Source: Variovorax paradoxus
Lineage (GTDB): Bacteria > Pseudomonadota > Gammaproteobacteria > Burkholderiales > Burkholderiaceae_C
DNA: 64,000 bases
Assembly (NCBI RefSeq): GCF_018614915.1
Contig: NZ_JAGGNU010000010.1
Coordinates: forward strand, 124,001 to 188,000
Direction: 5' to 3'
Below are positions 8,693-17,748 of the stretch, piece by piece. Numbering within the stretch: position 1 is the first letter of the stretch; every line of letters starts with the position of its first letter. The translations under genes and the position numbers were made by a program. The notes beneath the pieces are model-generated. The model did no database searches and was not told the origin of the DNA. It was given only the letters and a program-made list of their open reading frames with translations.

Positions 8693-11056
8693 CTATTGCT
8701 CCTCCTCGGTGTTGCGAGGCGCGGCCGTCGCCGCCATCGCCGCCGCCAGCTGCTGCTGCTTCGCGATCTCGCGGTACATCTGGTCGCGCCCGCTCAGGTA
8801 CTGCTTGGGCCAATCGACATCGCGGCTTTGCAGCTTGGCGGTCTCGTGCAGGGTCCACGCCGGGTCGGCCAGGTGCGGCCGCGCGATCGCGCACAGGTCG
8901 GCGCGTCCCGCGGCGATGATGCTGTTGGCCTGGTCGGCGTCGGTGATGGCGCCGACCGCGATGGTCGAAATGCCCACCTCGTTGCGGATACGGTCCGCAA
9001 AGGGCGTCTGGTACATGCGCCCGTAGATCGGCTTCGCCGTGCGCGTGGTCTGGCCCGAAGAGACGTCGATGAAGTCGCAGCCCGCTTCCTTGAAGAGCCG
9101 CGCCACCACCACCGCGTCGGCGTCGGTGTTGCCGCCGGGCACCCAGTCGTGGGCCGAGATGCGCACGCTCATCGGCCGCTCGGCCGGCCAGGCGGCGCGC
9201 ATCGCGCGGAACACTTCCAGGGGATAGCGGCAGCGGTTTTCGAGGCTGCCACCGTATTCGTCGGTGCGCAGGTTGGTGAGCGGGCTGATGAAGGAGGCCA
9301 GCAGGTAGCCGTGCGCGCAGTGCAGCTCGAGCCAGTCGAAGCCGGCCTCGGCCGCGCGCCGCGTCGAGGCGACGAACTGGTCGCGCAGCAGGTCCATTTC
9401 GGCACGCGTCATGGCGGCGGGCAACTGGTTCTGTTCGCCGTAGGCCAGCGCGCTGGCGGCCAGCAGGGGCCAGTTGCCCTCGGGCAGAGGTTCGTCGGTG
9501 CCTTCCCAACCCACCTGCGTCGACCCCTTGGGCCCGCTGTGGCCCAGCTGCATGCCGATCTTTGCGGTGCTCTGGGTATGCACGAAATCGACGATGCGCT
9601 TGAAAGCCGCAGCCTGCGTATCGTTGTAGAGCCCGGTGCAGGCCGGCGTGATGCGGCCCTCGGGCGTCGGGCTCGTCATCTCGACGAACACCATGGCCGC
9701 GCCGCCGAGCGCCCGCGCCCCGAGATGCACGAGCAGGAAGTCCTGCGGCACGCCGTCGACCGCGCTGTAGGTCGCCATCGGCGACACCAGGATGCGGTTC
9801 TTGAGCGTGAGCCCGCGCACCGTGAGCGGCATCAACATCGGCGGCAGCGGCTTGCCGCCCGCGAGCCATTGCTCGTAGCCGCCCAGCCACTGCGTGTCCC
9901 GCAGGCGCAGGTTCTCGTGGCTGATGCGCTGCGAGCGCGTCAGCAACGAATAGGCGAACTGCTCGATCTCCATGCCGGTGTAGCGGTGCACGTTCTCGAA
10001 CCATTCGGTCGAGTTGCGCGCCGCGTTCTGGATCTTGAGCACCTCGACGCTGCGCCGCGCCTCGTAGGCTTCGAGCACGTGGTCGACGCTGCCGCCGCGG
10101 GCGAACTCGTCGCTGAGGTCGATGGCGTCCTCGAGCGCGAGCTTGGTGCCCGAGCCGATCGAGAAGTGCGCCGTATGGGCGGCGTCGCCCATCAGCACCA
10201 CCGGCACGCTCTTGCCGTTGATCTCGACGCGGTGCGTCCAGTGCTTGCAGACCACGCGCGGAAAGCGGATCCAGTTGGCCGAGCCGCGCAGGTGGGTGGC
10301 GTTGCTGATCAGCTCGTGGCCGCCGAGGTACTTGGCGAACAGCTTCTCGCAGAAGGCGATCGCCTCGGGCTGCTCCATCTTGTCGAGGCCATGGGCCTGC
10401 CACACCGCTTCGGGCGTCTCGACGATGAAGGTCGAGGTCTTGGCGTCGAACTGGTACGCGTGGGCCTGGAACCAGCCGTGCTCGGTCTTCTCGAACGCGA
10501 AGGTGAAGGCGTCGAAAGTCTGGTGCGTGCCGAGCCAGACGAAGCGGCATTGGCGCAGGTCGACGTCGGGCTCGAAGACCTCCGCGTAGCGCTGGCGGAT
10601 GCGGCTGTTGAGCCCGTCGCTGGCGATCACCAGGTCGGCGTCGTACTGCGCGGCCAGGGCCTGGTCGTCCGTGGCGTCGGTCTCGAACACCAGCTTGACG
10701 CCCAGCGCCAGGCAGCGCTCCTGCAGGATGTTGAGCAGCCGCTTGCGTCCGATGCCGCAGAAGCCGTGGCCGCCCGAGCGCACTTGGCGACCCTTGAAGA
10801 ACACCTGGATGTCGTCCCAGTGGTGAAACTCCCGGCCGATCAGCGCGGCCGTCTCGGGGTCGGCCGCCGCGAGATTGGCGAGCGTCTGGTCGCTCAGCAC
10901 GACGCCCCAGCCGAAGGTGTCGAAGGGGCGGTTGCGCTCGATCACCGTGATCTCGAGCGCCGGTTGCCGGGCTTTCATCAAGAGCGCGAAGTAGAGACCG
11001 GCGGGGCCGCCGCCGATGCACAGCACGCGCTGCAGATCTGTTGCGAAGCTATTCAT
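8693..11056 (-). CDS. 2-aminobenzoyl-CoA monooxygenase/reductase (flavin monooxygenase-OYE fusion)
   Basis: The 787-aa protein is a fusion of two flavoproteins. Residues 1 to about 390 are a salicylate-hydroxylase-like FAD monooxygenase ([14 protein letters not shown] at 12-25; [22 protein letters not shown] near 290). Residues from about 400 to 760 are an old-yellow-enzyme barrel ([37 protein letters not shown]). This architecture and size match the enzyme of Azoarcus evansii, which hydroxylates and reduces 2-aminobenzoyl-CoA to 2-amino-5-oxocyclohex-1-ene-carbonyl-CoA. A salicylyl-CoA 5-hydroxylase is the closest alternative name. It is the first gene of the operon; no Shine-Dalgarno precedes the ATG at 11056. 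Confidence 0.9.
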   Translation of the reverse strand: MNSFATDLQRVLCIGGGPAGLYFALLMKARQPALEITVIERNRPFDTFGWGVVLSDQTLANLAAADPETAALIGREFHHWDDIQVFFKGRQVRSGGHGFCGIGRKRLLNILQERCLALGVKLVFETDATDDQALAAQYDADLVIASDGLNSRIRQRYAEVFEPDVDLRQCRFVWLGTHQTFDAFTFAFEKTEHGWFQAHAYQFDAKTSTFIVETPEAVWQAHGLDKMEQPEAIAFCEKLFAKYLGGHELISNATHLRGSANWIRFPRVVCKHWTHRVEINGKSVPVVLMGDAAHTAHFSIGSGTKLALEDAIDLSDEFARGGSVDHVLEAYEARRSVEVLKIQNAARNSTEWFENVHRYTGMEIEQFAYSLLTRSQRISHENLRLRDTQWLGGYEQWLAGGKPLPPMLMPLTVRGLTLKNRILVSPMATYSAVDGVPQDFLLVHLGARALGGAAMVFVEMTSPTPEGRITPACTGLYNDTQAAAFKRIVDFVHTQSTAKIGMQLGHSGPKGSTQVGWEGTDEPLPEGNWPLLAASALAYGEQNQLPAAMTRAEMDLLRDQFVASTRRAAEAGFDWLELHCAHGYLLASFISPLTNLRTDEYGGSLENRCRYPLEVFRAMRAAWPAERPMSVRISAHDWVPGGNTDADAVVVARLFKEAGCDFIDVSSGQTTRTAKPIYGRMYQTPFADRIRNEVGISTIAVGAITDADQANSIIAAGRADLCAIARPHLADPAWTLHETAKLQSRDVDWPKQYLSGRDQMYREIAKQQQLAAAMAATAAPRNTEEEQ

Positions 11057-11062
11057 GGATCA

Positions 11063-11092
11063 ATAGTTTAGGCCTAAACGATCTGTTGTCAA
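11063..11092 (-). promoter_or_regulatory. Promoter and palindromic operator of the aminobenzoyl-CoA operon
   Basis: Read on the minus strand, TTGACA (11092-11087) is followed after 16 bases by TAAACT (11070-11065). The perfect palindrome GTTTAGGCCTAAAC (11066-11079), extendable to 20 bases with one mismatched pair (11063-11082), lies across the spacer and -10. This is where a MarR dimer would block polymerase. The predicted start point falls about 2 bases before the ATG at 11056, so the message would be almost leaderless. Confidence 0.6.
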
Positions 11093-11154
11093 CTCCGAAG
11101 GGCTTTCGGAGGGGGTCGGTTGACGAACCTCCCTGCTGCTGGCAAAAATCTGCC

Positions 11155-12423
11155 ATGCCAAGCCTGTTGCCGAAGATCGAGTCCCAGCTTTCCTCGTTGC
11201 CGGTTCCTGTCACGCTGCAGTTGCCGGATGGGCGGAAGGTCGCCAAGCCGGGTTCACGCGTGACGCTGGCCTTTTCAGAATGGTCGGCGCTCGCCAAGCT
11301 CACCGCCCGGCAGATCGGTGCCATCGGCGAGGCCTACGTCGAGGGGCGAGTCCAGATCGAAGGGAAGATGCGGGACCTGGTCGATGTCGCGGTCAGCCTC
11401 CTGCCCGGCAACCCCGCCGAGACCAACACCAACTGGTGGAGCCGCATGCAGCGCCGTGCCAAGTCGCGCGGTTCGCACTCGCTGGGCAAGGACGCGGCAC
11501 AGATCGAGTTCCATTACGACGTCTCGGACGACTTCTATGCGCTGTGGCTCGACCCGCGGCGCGTCTATTCGTGCGCCTACTTCCGTGACGCCGCGATGAC
11601 GCTGGCGCAGGCCCAGGAGGCCAAGCTCGACCACATCTGCCGCAAGCTCATGCTCCAGCCGGGCGAGCGCTATCTCGATATCGGCTCCGGCTGGGGCGCG
11701 CTCCTGATGTGGGCGGCCGAGCACTATGGCGTCGACGCAACCGGCATCACGCTGTCGAAGAACCAGCATGCGCACGTCACGCGGCTGATCGAAGAGAAGG
11801 GCCTCCAGGGGCGGGTGCGTGTCGAGCTGCTCGACTACCGCAAGCTCGACAGCGAGAAGCCGTTCGACAAGATCTCCTCGGTCGGCATGTTCGAGCATGT
11901 CGGCAGCGTCAACATGCCGACCTACTTCCGCAAGATCCATTCATTGCTGAAGCCCGGCGGCTTGGTCATGAACCACGGCATCACCTCGGGCCAGCTCGAC
12001 TACACGCAGCTCGGCGCCGGCATGGGCGACTTCATCGAGAAGTACATCTTCCCGGGCGGCGAACTGCTGCACATCACGCACGTGCTGCGCGAGACCGTGG
12101 CCGCGGGCCTCGAGATGGTCGACACCGAAAACCTGCGGCCGCACTATGCGCGCACGCTCTGGGCCTGGTCGGATGCGCTCGAATCCCAGCTCGACGAAGC
12201 GCGCGATGTGCTGCAGCGCGCGGGCGGCCGGCAGGGCGCGAACGCCGAACGCATCCTGCGTGCCTACCGGCTGTACCTGGCCGGCTCGGCGATGAGCTTC
12301 GAGCAGGGCTGGATCTCGCTGCACCAGGTGCTCGCCACCCGGCCCGACGGCAAGGTCGAAGGCGGCGCGCTGCGCGGCGCGCAATCGGTGTACCCTTTTG
12401 TCCGCGACCACATCTACAAATAA
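11155..12423 (+). CDS. cfa: Cyclopropane-fatty-acyl-phospholipid synthase
   Basis: The 422-aa enzyme has the SAM-binding motif YLDIGSGWGALLMWAAEHYG at residues 173-192, GITLSKNQ, and SVGMFEHVG, all typical of Cfa/CMAS enzymes that transfer a methylene group from SAM to unsaturated acyl chains of membrane lipids. The start ATG at 11155 (MPSLLPKIESQL) lies after GGAGGGGG further upstream; a TTG at 11041 would overlap the divergent operon promoter and is unlikely. A DUF1840 gene follows 12 bases later and is probably cotranscribed. Confidence 0.9.
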   Translation: MPSLLPKIESQLSSLPVPVTLQLPDGRKVAKPGSRVTLAFSEWSALAKLTARQIGAIGEAYVEGRVQIEGKMRDLVDVAVSLLPGNPAETNTNWWSRMQRRAKSRGSHSLGKDAAQIEFHYDVSDDFYALWLDPRRVYSCAYFRDAAMTLAQAQEAKLDHICRKLMLQPGERYLDIGSGWGALLMWAAEHYGVDATGITLSKNQHAHVTRLIEEKGLQGRVRVELLDYRKLDSEKPFDKISSVGMFEHVGSVNMPTYFRKIHSLLKPGGLVMNHGITSGQLDYTQLGAGMGDFIEKYIFPGGELLHITHVLRETVAAGLEMVDTENLRPHYARTLWAWSDALESQLDEARDVLQRAGGRQGANAERILRAYRLYLAGSAMSFEQGWISLHQVLATRPDGKVEGGALRGAQSVYPFVRDHIYK

Positions 12424-12435
12424 ACGAGTGACACC

Positions 12436-12759
12436 ATGCTCTATCGATTCAAATCACGCGCCAGCCCTCCCTTCGTGATGCTCGAGGTCCACGCGCGCCA
12501 GTTGTTCGACATCATCGGCAAGACACCGGAGCGCAAAGGCATCGTGACGGTGGAGCAGATGCCGGGCGCCATCGCGGCGCTCGAGGCAGCCATGGCGCGC
12601 GAGCATCGCAACGTCCACAACGACGACGACTACGCGGTCGAAGGCCACGACGAAGACGCCGAGAAGCATCACGTCGGGCTGCGCCAGCGCGCGACGCCCC
12701 TGCTTCACATGCTCAAGGACTCGCTCGCCGACAAGAAGGACGTGATGTGGGAGGTCTAG
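12436..12759 (+). CDS. DUF1840 domain-containing protein
   Basis: The 107-aa protein starts [37 protein letters not shown], which is the DUF1840 pattern found in beta-proteobacteria. No function is known for the family. It has an acidic, His-rich middle ([19 protein letters not shown]). It lies 12 bases after cfa. Its TAG stop overlaps the TAG stop of the convergent Bug gene within the palindrome CTAG at 12756-12759. Confidence 0.85.
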   Translation: MLYRFKSRASPPFVMLEVHARQLFDIIGKTPERKGIVTVEQMPGAIAALEAAMAREHRNVHNDDDYAVEGHDEDAEKHHVGLRQRATPLLHMLKDSLADKKDVMWEV

Positions 12760-13772
12760 TCGACCTTCGCGCCTGAGGCTTTCACGACCTTCGCCCATTT
12801 GACGTGCTCGCTGTCGATCAGCTTGGCGAACTCGGCCGGCGTGTTGCCGCTCGGGATGGCGCCCTGGGCCAGCATCTTTTCCTTGATCGCCGGGGTGCCG
12901 AGCGACTTGGCCACTTCCTGCTGAATGCGGTTCACGATCTCAGGCGGCGTGCCGGCCGGGGCCAGCAGGCCGAACCATGAACTGGCCTCGTAGCCCTTGA
13001 GCATCGGGCCGCCGGCCTCTTCGACCGTCGGCACGTCCGGCAGGGCCGGCGAGCGCTTCGAACTGGTCACCGCCAGCGCCTTCAGCTTGCCGCCCTTGAT
13101 CTGCTGCATCGAGGAGGGCAGGTTGTCGAACATCACGTCGGCGTTGCCGCCGACCAGGTCCAGCAGTGCCGGGCCCGATCCACGGTAGGGGATGTGCGTC
13201 ATGAAGCTGCCGGTCATGGTCTTGAAGAGCTCGCCCGCGAGATGGATCGAGGTGCCGCTGCCGCTCGAGGCCATGTTGAGCTTGCCGGGGTTCGCCTTGG
13301 CGTACTTCATGAAGTCGGCCACGCTGTTGATGTTGAGCGCCTTGGCCTTGTCGGCGTTCATTTCCATCACATTGGGCACGGCGGCCACCAGCGTGATCGG
13401 CGCGAAGTCCTTGATCGGGTCGAAAGGCAGCTTGGGATAGAGCGCCCGGTTGATGCCGTGCGTGCCCACCGTGCCCATCAGGAGCGTGTAGCCGTCGTTC
13501 GGCGCCCGGGCGACGATCTCGGCGCCCACGTTGCCGCCGGCGCCCGCGCGATTGTCGACGATGAACTGCTGGCCGAAGGCCTTGGAGAGCTCGGGCGCCA
13601 CGGCGCGCGCGAGGATGTCGGTGGTACCGCCGGGCGCGAAGGGCACCACGATGCGCACCGGCTTGGTGGGCCAGCTGCCTTGGGCGGCTGCGGATCCTGC
13701 GGCCAGCGTCAGGGCGGCGAGCGCAGCGAGCGCGAGCGTCGTGCGGCGGCGGGATGGGGACGAGAGAGTCAT
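12756..13772 (-). CDS. Bug/TctC family tripartite tricarboxylate transporter substrate-binding protein
   Basis: The 338-aa protein has an N-terminal signal peptide ([23 protein letters not shown], cleavage near residue 34), then the family motifs [37 protein letters not shown] and [16 protein letters not shown]. It is a periplasmic receptor for carboxylate-type ligands. No TctAB membrane partners are nearby, the usual situation for the many orphan Bug proteins of Burkholderiales. The LysR gene on the same strand is 82 bases upstream, so the two may be cotranscribed. Confidence 0.88.
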   Translation of the reverse strand: MTLSSPSRRRTTLALAALAALTLAAGSAAAQGSWPTKPVRIVVPFAPGGTTDILARAVAPELSKAFGQQFIVDNRAGAGGNVGAEIVARAPNDGYTLLMGTVGTHGINRALYPKLPFDPIKDFAPITLVAAVPNVMEMNADKAKALNINSVADFMKYAKANPGKLNMASSGSGTSIHLAGELFKTMTGSFMTHIPYRGSGPALLDLVGGNADVMFDNLPSSMQQIKGGKLKALAVTSSKRSPALPDVPTVEEAGGPMLKGYEASSWFGLLAPAGTPPEIVNRIQQEVAKSLGTPAIKEKMLAQGAIPSGNTPAEFAKLIDSEHVKWAKVVKASGAKVD

Positions 13773-13854
13773 GCGTGTTTCCTGTTGATGTATGGCTGGA
13801 TTTTTACAGGCAGAGCTCGGCTTCCGCCGCGTAATAACCCCGTGCCGGCGGTGC

Positions 13855-14778
13855 TCACATGCCTCGCATGCGCTCGGCGAAGCGCTGCTCGCGGAATTTC
13901 GACACCACGAAATCGACGAAGACGCGCGTCTTCGCCGGCAGCAGCTTCTTGCTCGGGTAGTAGAGCGATATCGGCCCCGAGTCGGCATACCAGCCGGGCA
14001 GCACGCGCACCAGCGCGCCGCTTTGCAGGCCGGGCAGCGCAAAGGCCATCGGCATCAGCGCGATGCCCAGGCCCATCATGGCGGCGTGGGCAATCGCCTC
14101 GGGGTCGCTGAAGACGAGGCGCGGCTTCGCATCGGCCGCGCCTTCGTCGCCGGCCGCGTTGCGCAGTGTCCAGGCACGCACTCGCCCGGTGGGCGAGGAA
14201 CGCCGCATGATGGCGTCGAAGGCGGCCAGTTCGGACGGGTGCTTCGGCGTCGGCTTGCCAGCCATGTACGCGGGCGCCGCCACCGCAACGATATGGATGC
14301 GCGCCAGCTCGCGCGCCACCACGCCCGGCGTCAGCTCGATGCCGCCGCCGATCGCGGCGTCGAAGCCTTCGCCGACCAGGTCGACCTGCCGGTTGTCGAA
14401 ATGCCAGTCGGGCAGCACGGCCGGATAGCGCGCAAGGAACTCGCCGAGCAGCGGCACCACGTACGTGCGCCCGAAGGCTTGGCCCATGCTGACCTTGAGC
14501 GTGCCGGCCGGCTGGCCGCCGGCCTCGGCGGCGCCTGCCATGGCGTCGGCCAAGGTGCCGAGCGCGCCGCCGATCTGCTGCAGCAGCCGCTCGCCGCTCT
14601 CGGTCAGGGTCAGGCTGCGCGTGCTGCGCTGGAACAGGCGCACGCCCAGCCCCGCTTCGAGCCGCGCGACGTTCTTGCTCACGGCGGCCGGCGTCAGGCC
14701 GAGCTGCCGGGCAGCGGCGGAGAAGCTGCCGGCTTCGGCGCTGCGGACGAAGGACTCGAGGTGACTCAGGGGCTGCAT
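13855..14778 (-). CDS. LysR family transcriptional regulator
   Basis: The 307-aa protein has the N-terminal winged HTH of LysR proteins ([53 protein letters not shown] compresses to residues 9-62) and an effector-binding domain with two Rossmann-like halves. I chose the ATG at 14778 ([10 protein letters not shown]), the family's usual start, over one five codons upstream. It is divergent from an SDR gene with 110 bases between them, and a TCAACC-N3-GGTTGA palindrome sits in the gap; LysR proteins typically control such a divergent neighbour. Confidence 0.88.
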   Translation of the reverse strand: MQPLSHLESFVRSAEAGSFSAAARQLGLTPAAVSKNVARLEAGLGVRLFQRSTRSLTLTESGERLLQQIGGALGTLADAMAGAAEAGGQPAGTLKVSMGQAFGRTYVVPLLGEFLARYPAVLPDWHFDNRQVDLVGEGFDAAIGGGIELTPGVVARELARIHIVAVAAPAYMAGKPTPKHPSELAAFDAIMRRSSPTGRVRAWTLRNAAGDEGAADAKPRLVFSDPEAIAHAAMMGLGIALMPMAFALPGLQSGALVRVLPGWYADSGPISLYYPSKKLLPAKTRVFVDFVVSKFREQRFAERMRGM

Positions 14779-14789
14779 GCTGGCTATTT

Positions 14790-14804
14790 TCAACCACGGG
14801 TTGA
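14790..14804. promoter_or_regulatory. Inverted repeat in the LysR-SDR divergent promoter region
   Basis: TCAACC-ACG-GGTTGA is a perfect six-base inverted repeat, 12 bases upstream of the LysR start codon. The T...A ends and its location between divergent genes fit an autoregulatory LysR recognition site. Confidence 0.45.
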
Positions 14805-14888
14805 GATTGATAGGGCACTTTTGCAGCTACCGGCACCGCAATGCAATCCCGAAACTACAGGCATTCCATCACCACTTCGAAAGCAACC

Positions 14889-15650
14889 ATGTCCTCCACC
14901 ACTTCTTCCAAGCCCGTCCTTGCCGGCAAGGCGGCCTTCGTCACCGGCGGCTCGCGCGGCATCGGCGCCGCCATCGTGCGGCGTCTCGCCAGGGACGGCG
15001 CGGCCGTCGCCTTCAGCTACGCCAGCAACGAGGCCGCGGCCAAGGAACTCGTCGGCAGCATCGAAGCGTCAGGCGGCCGCGCGCTGGCCCTGCGCGTCGA
15101 CAGCGCCGATGCCGACGCGCTGCGCGCCGCGGTCGACGAAAGCGCCCGCGCCCTGGGCCGGCTCGACATCCTGGTCAACAACGCCGGCGTCCTCAAGCTG
15201 GGCGCCGTCGACGAGATCTCGCTCGCCGACTTCGACCTCACGCTGAACGTCAACGTGCGCGCCGTGTTCGTCGCCATCCAGGCCGCCGTGCGCCACATGG
15301 GCGAAGGCGGCCGCATCATCAACATCGGCAGCACCAACGCCGAACGCATGCCCTTTCCGGGAGGCGGCGTCTACGCGATGAGCAAGTCCGCGCTCACCGG
15401 CCTCGTGCAAGGCTTTGCACGCGACCTCGGGCCGCGCGGCATCACGATCAACAACGTGCAGCCCGGCCCGGTCGACACCGACATGAACCCGGCCGACGGC
15501 CCGATGGCGGCAGCCATGCACGGCTTCATGGCGCTGCCCCGGCACGGCCGCGGCGAAGAGATCGCCGGCATGGTGGCCTACCTGGCGAGCCCGGAAGCGG
15601 CTTTCGTGACCGGCGCCGGCCTCAACATCGACGGCGGCTTCGCAGCCTGA
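14889..15650 (+). CDS. SDR family oxidoreductase (3-oxoacyl-ACP reductase-like)
   Basis: The 253-aa protein is a classical short-chain dehydrogenase: cofactor loop TGGSRGIG (residues 19-26), NNAG (97-100), and catalytic Ser148, Tyr162 and Lys166 (GGGVYAMSK). The C-terminal GAGLNIDGGFAA is the usual end. NAD(P)H preference and substrate cannot be read from the sequence; an Arg after the Gly-rich turn leans toward NADPH. I used ATG 14889 because an upstream ATG at 14841 adds a low-complexity leader outside the fold. It is divergent from, and probably controlled by, the adjacent LysR protein. Confidence 0.87.
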   Translation: MSSTTSSKPVLAGKAAFVTGGSRGIGAAIVRRLARDGAAVAFSYASNEAAAKELVGSIEASGGRALALRVDSADADALRAAVDESARALGRLDILVNNAGVLKLGAVDEISLADFDLTLNVNVRAVFVAIQAAVRHMGEGGRIINIGSTNAERMPFPGGGVYAMSKSALTGLVQGFARDLGPRGITINNVQPGPVDTDMNPADGPMAAAMHGFMALPRHGRGEEIAGMVAYLASPEAAFVTGAGLNIDGGFAA

Positions 15651-15675
15651 GCATGCGCGCCGGCCGGCGCCGAGC

Positions 15676-16674
15676 TCATCCGCACAAGGCCCTGGCGCCC
15701 TGGACGATCCGTTCGACGCCGACGCGCGATTGCGCTTCCAGCACCGGCGAATAGCCGACCGGGATGCGCGGCGCGCCCAGGCGCGCGACCCTGCAGCCAG
15801 TGGCCTCCGCCGCGCTGGCTGCGATCTCGGCGCCGAAGCCGGCCGCCTGCACCGCCTCGTGCACCACCAGCAGCCGGCCGGTGCGCCCGCATGAGGCGAG
15901 CACCGCGTCGCGGTCCCAGGGCCACAGCGTGCGCAGGTCGAGCAGGTCGGCCTCGATGCCAAGAGCCGCCAGCATGTCGCAGGCGGCGGCGCAGGCCTGC
16001 AGCTGCCGGCCCCAGCTCACCAGCGTCAACGCGCTGCCGCGGCGCAGGTGGGCGGCCTTGCCGAGCGGCACGGCGAGCGCCTCGTCCACCTCGCCGCGCA
16101 GCCCCCACAGCGTCTTGTGCTCGATGTAGACCACCGGGTCGCCGCACTGCATGGCGGCGCGCAGCAGCGAATGGTTGTCCTGCGGCGTCGAAGGGCACAC
16201 CACCACCACGCCCGGCAGGTGAGCGAACCAGGCTTCGAGCGATTGCGAATGCTGCGCCGCCGAAGCATCCCAGATGCCGCCCGGCATGCGCGCCACCAGC
16301 GGCACGCGGCCCTGGCCGCCGAACATGAAGCGGTTCTTGGCAGCCTGGTTCACCAGTTCGTCCATGCCGCACAGCGCGAAGTCGACCACCCGCATCTCGA
16401 CCACCGGCCGGAGGCCCGCGAGCGCCATGCCGACGCCGGCGCCCATGATGGCGGCCTCGGAGATCGGCGTGTCGATCACCCGCTCGGCGCCGAAGCGCTG
16501 CTGCAGCCCCTTGTACTGGCCGAAGATGCCGCCGCGGCCGACGTCCTCGCCGAGCACGACCACGCGCGGGTCGGCTTCCATCTCGCGCTGCACCGCCAGC
16601 ACGGCAGCCTCGGCGTAGCTCATTTCGCGAACGGTGCCGAGCGCGGCGCGGCCGCTTGCCATGTCGCTCGTCAT
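15676..16674 (-). CDS. 2-oxoacid (acetoin-type) dehydrogenase E1 component, beta subunit
   Basis: The 332-aa protein has the E1-beta pattern: YAEAAVLAVQREMEADPRVVVLGEDVG at the N-terminus, ERVIDTPISEAAIMGAGVGMALAGLRPVVE, and a C-terminal transketolase domain (LLVVHEAVQAAGFGAEIAA). It pairs with the E1-alpha to decarboxylate a 2-oxoacid or cleave acetoin with thiamine diphosphate. The start at 16674 overlaps the alpha stop as ATGA; an ATG six bases upstream is possible. No E2 or E3 gene is in the window, so its acyl acceptor must come from elsewhere or be an artificial-type acceptor. Convergent with the SDR gene. Confidence 0.85.
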   Translation of the reverse strand: MTSDMASGRAALGTVREMSYAEAAVLAVQREMEADPRVVVLGEDVGRGGIFGQYKGLQQRFGAERVIDTPISEAAIMGAGVGMALAGLRPVVEMRVVDFALCGMDELVNQAAKNRFMFGGQGRVPLVARMPGGIWDASAAQHSQSLEAWFAHLPGVVVVCPSTPQDNHSLLRAAMQCGDPVVYIEHKTLWGLRGEVDEALAVPLGKAAHLRRGSALTLVSWGRQLQACAAACDMLAALGIEADLLDLRTLWPWDRDAVLASCGRTGRLLVVHEAVQAAGFGAEIAASAAEATGCRVARLGAPRIPVGYSPVLEAQSRVGVERIVQGARALCG

Positions 16675-17690
16675 GTCCATTGGCCCGCTCCGGTGCTTTG
16701 CACGTCGGTGAAGGCGGCACCGGGCTCGGGCCAGGGCGCCGCATCGGCAGCGGCGAGGGCGGCTGCGACTTCCGCCTCTGCCTCCTCTTCGATCGCATCG
16801 AGCGCGGCAGCATCGCTGCCCAGGGCGAGCATCCGCTCGCGCGCCCGCGCGACCGGATCGGTCTCGAGCGCGGCGGCCAGTTCGCCCGCGTCGCGGTAGG
16901 CAGCCAGGTCGACCGACACGTGGCCCTTCACGCGGTAGGTCAGCGCATGCAGCAGCCGCGGCCCGCCCCCGGCGCGCACCTCGGCGACCAGCCTGCCCGC
17001 GGCGGCGTGCACGGCGAACACGTCGTTGCCATCGACCTGGGTGGCGGCGATGTCCATCGCCTCGGCACGCGCGGAGGCGCCGTCGCCGGCGGTCATCGGG
17101 CCGCTGGCGGTGGTCGCGCTCCAGCGGTTGTCCTCGCAGACGAAGAGCACCGGCAGCTGGTAGACGCGCGCCCAGTTCAGCGATTCCAGAAAGGGTCCGC
17201 GGTTGATCGCGCCGTCGCCGAAGAAGCAGACCGTGATCGCGTCCTTCTTCTGCAGCTTCTGGGCATGTGCCGCGCCGACCGCGATCGGCAGCCCGGCCGC
17301 GACCACGCCGTTGGCGCCCAGCATGCCGACCGAGAAATCGGCGATGTGCATCGAGCCGCCCTTGCCGCCGTTGCAGCCGCTGGCCTTGCCGAACAGCTCG
17401 CACATCATGCGCACGAGGTCGGCGCCCTTGGCCAGCGTGTGGCCGTGGCCGCGGTGGGTCGAGGTCAGGTAGTCCGTCGGCTGCAGATGGGCGCACACGC
17501 CGGCGGGCACCGCCTCCTGGCCGGTCGACAGGTGCAGCGGGCCGCGCACCTTGGCGGCCCCGGCGGCCTCCTGGCCGTAGGCGCTCACGCCGCCCTGGCT
17601 GGCCGCTTCGGCGGCATTCTCGAAGGCGCGGATGCGCAGCATCGTGCGGTAGAGCGCGCGGCGCGCGGGCTCGGGAATCGGCAGGTCCAT
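16671..17690 (-). CDS. 2-oxoacid (acetoin-type) dehydrogenase E1 component, alpha subunit
   Basis: The 339-aa protein binds thiamine diphosphate through GDGAINRGPFLESLNWA...CEDN (GDG at 158-160, Asn188). It also has the STHRGHGHTLAKG and GKGGSMH segments of the acetoin/branched-chain E1-alpha group. I chose ATG 17690 (MDLPIPEPARRAL), which has GGAGAC upstream. It lies 58 bases behind the GAF-PAS-Fis regulator on the same strand and overlaps the beta gene. The AcoR-like regulator suggests acetoin as substrate, but this is only inference. Confidence 0.86.
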   Translation of the reverse strand: MDLPIPEPARRALYRTMLRIRAFENAAEAASQGGVSAYGQEAAGAAKVRGPLHLSTGQEAVPAGVCAHLQPTDYLTSTHRGHGHTLAKGADLVRMMCELFGKASGCNGGKGGSMHIADFSVGMLGANGVVAAGLPIAVGAAHAQKLQKKDAITVCFFGDGAINRGPFLESLNWARVYQLPVLFVCEDNRWSATTASGPMTAGDGASARAEAMDIAATQVDGNDVFAVHAAAGRLVAEVRAGGGPRLLHALTYRVKGHVSVDLAAYRDAGELAAALETDPVARARERMLALGSDAAALDAIEEEAEAEVAAALAAADAAPWPEPGAAFTDVQSTGAGQWT

Positions 17691-17748
17691 GTTGTCTCCG
17701 GCGCAGCACACATCCGCGCTGCCGAAAATCGTACCAAACAGGTCCCGC

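Noticed and set aside
8252..11071. 939-aa plus-strand frame opposite the monooxygenase/reductase
   Set aside because: It is an antisense shadow of a GC-rich gene: His, Arg, Ala and Val rich, with no recognisable fold.
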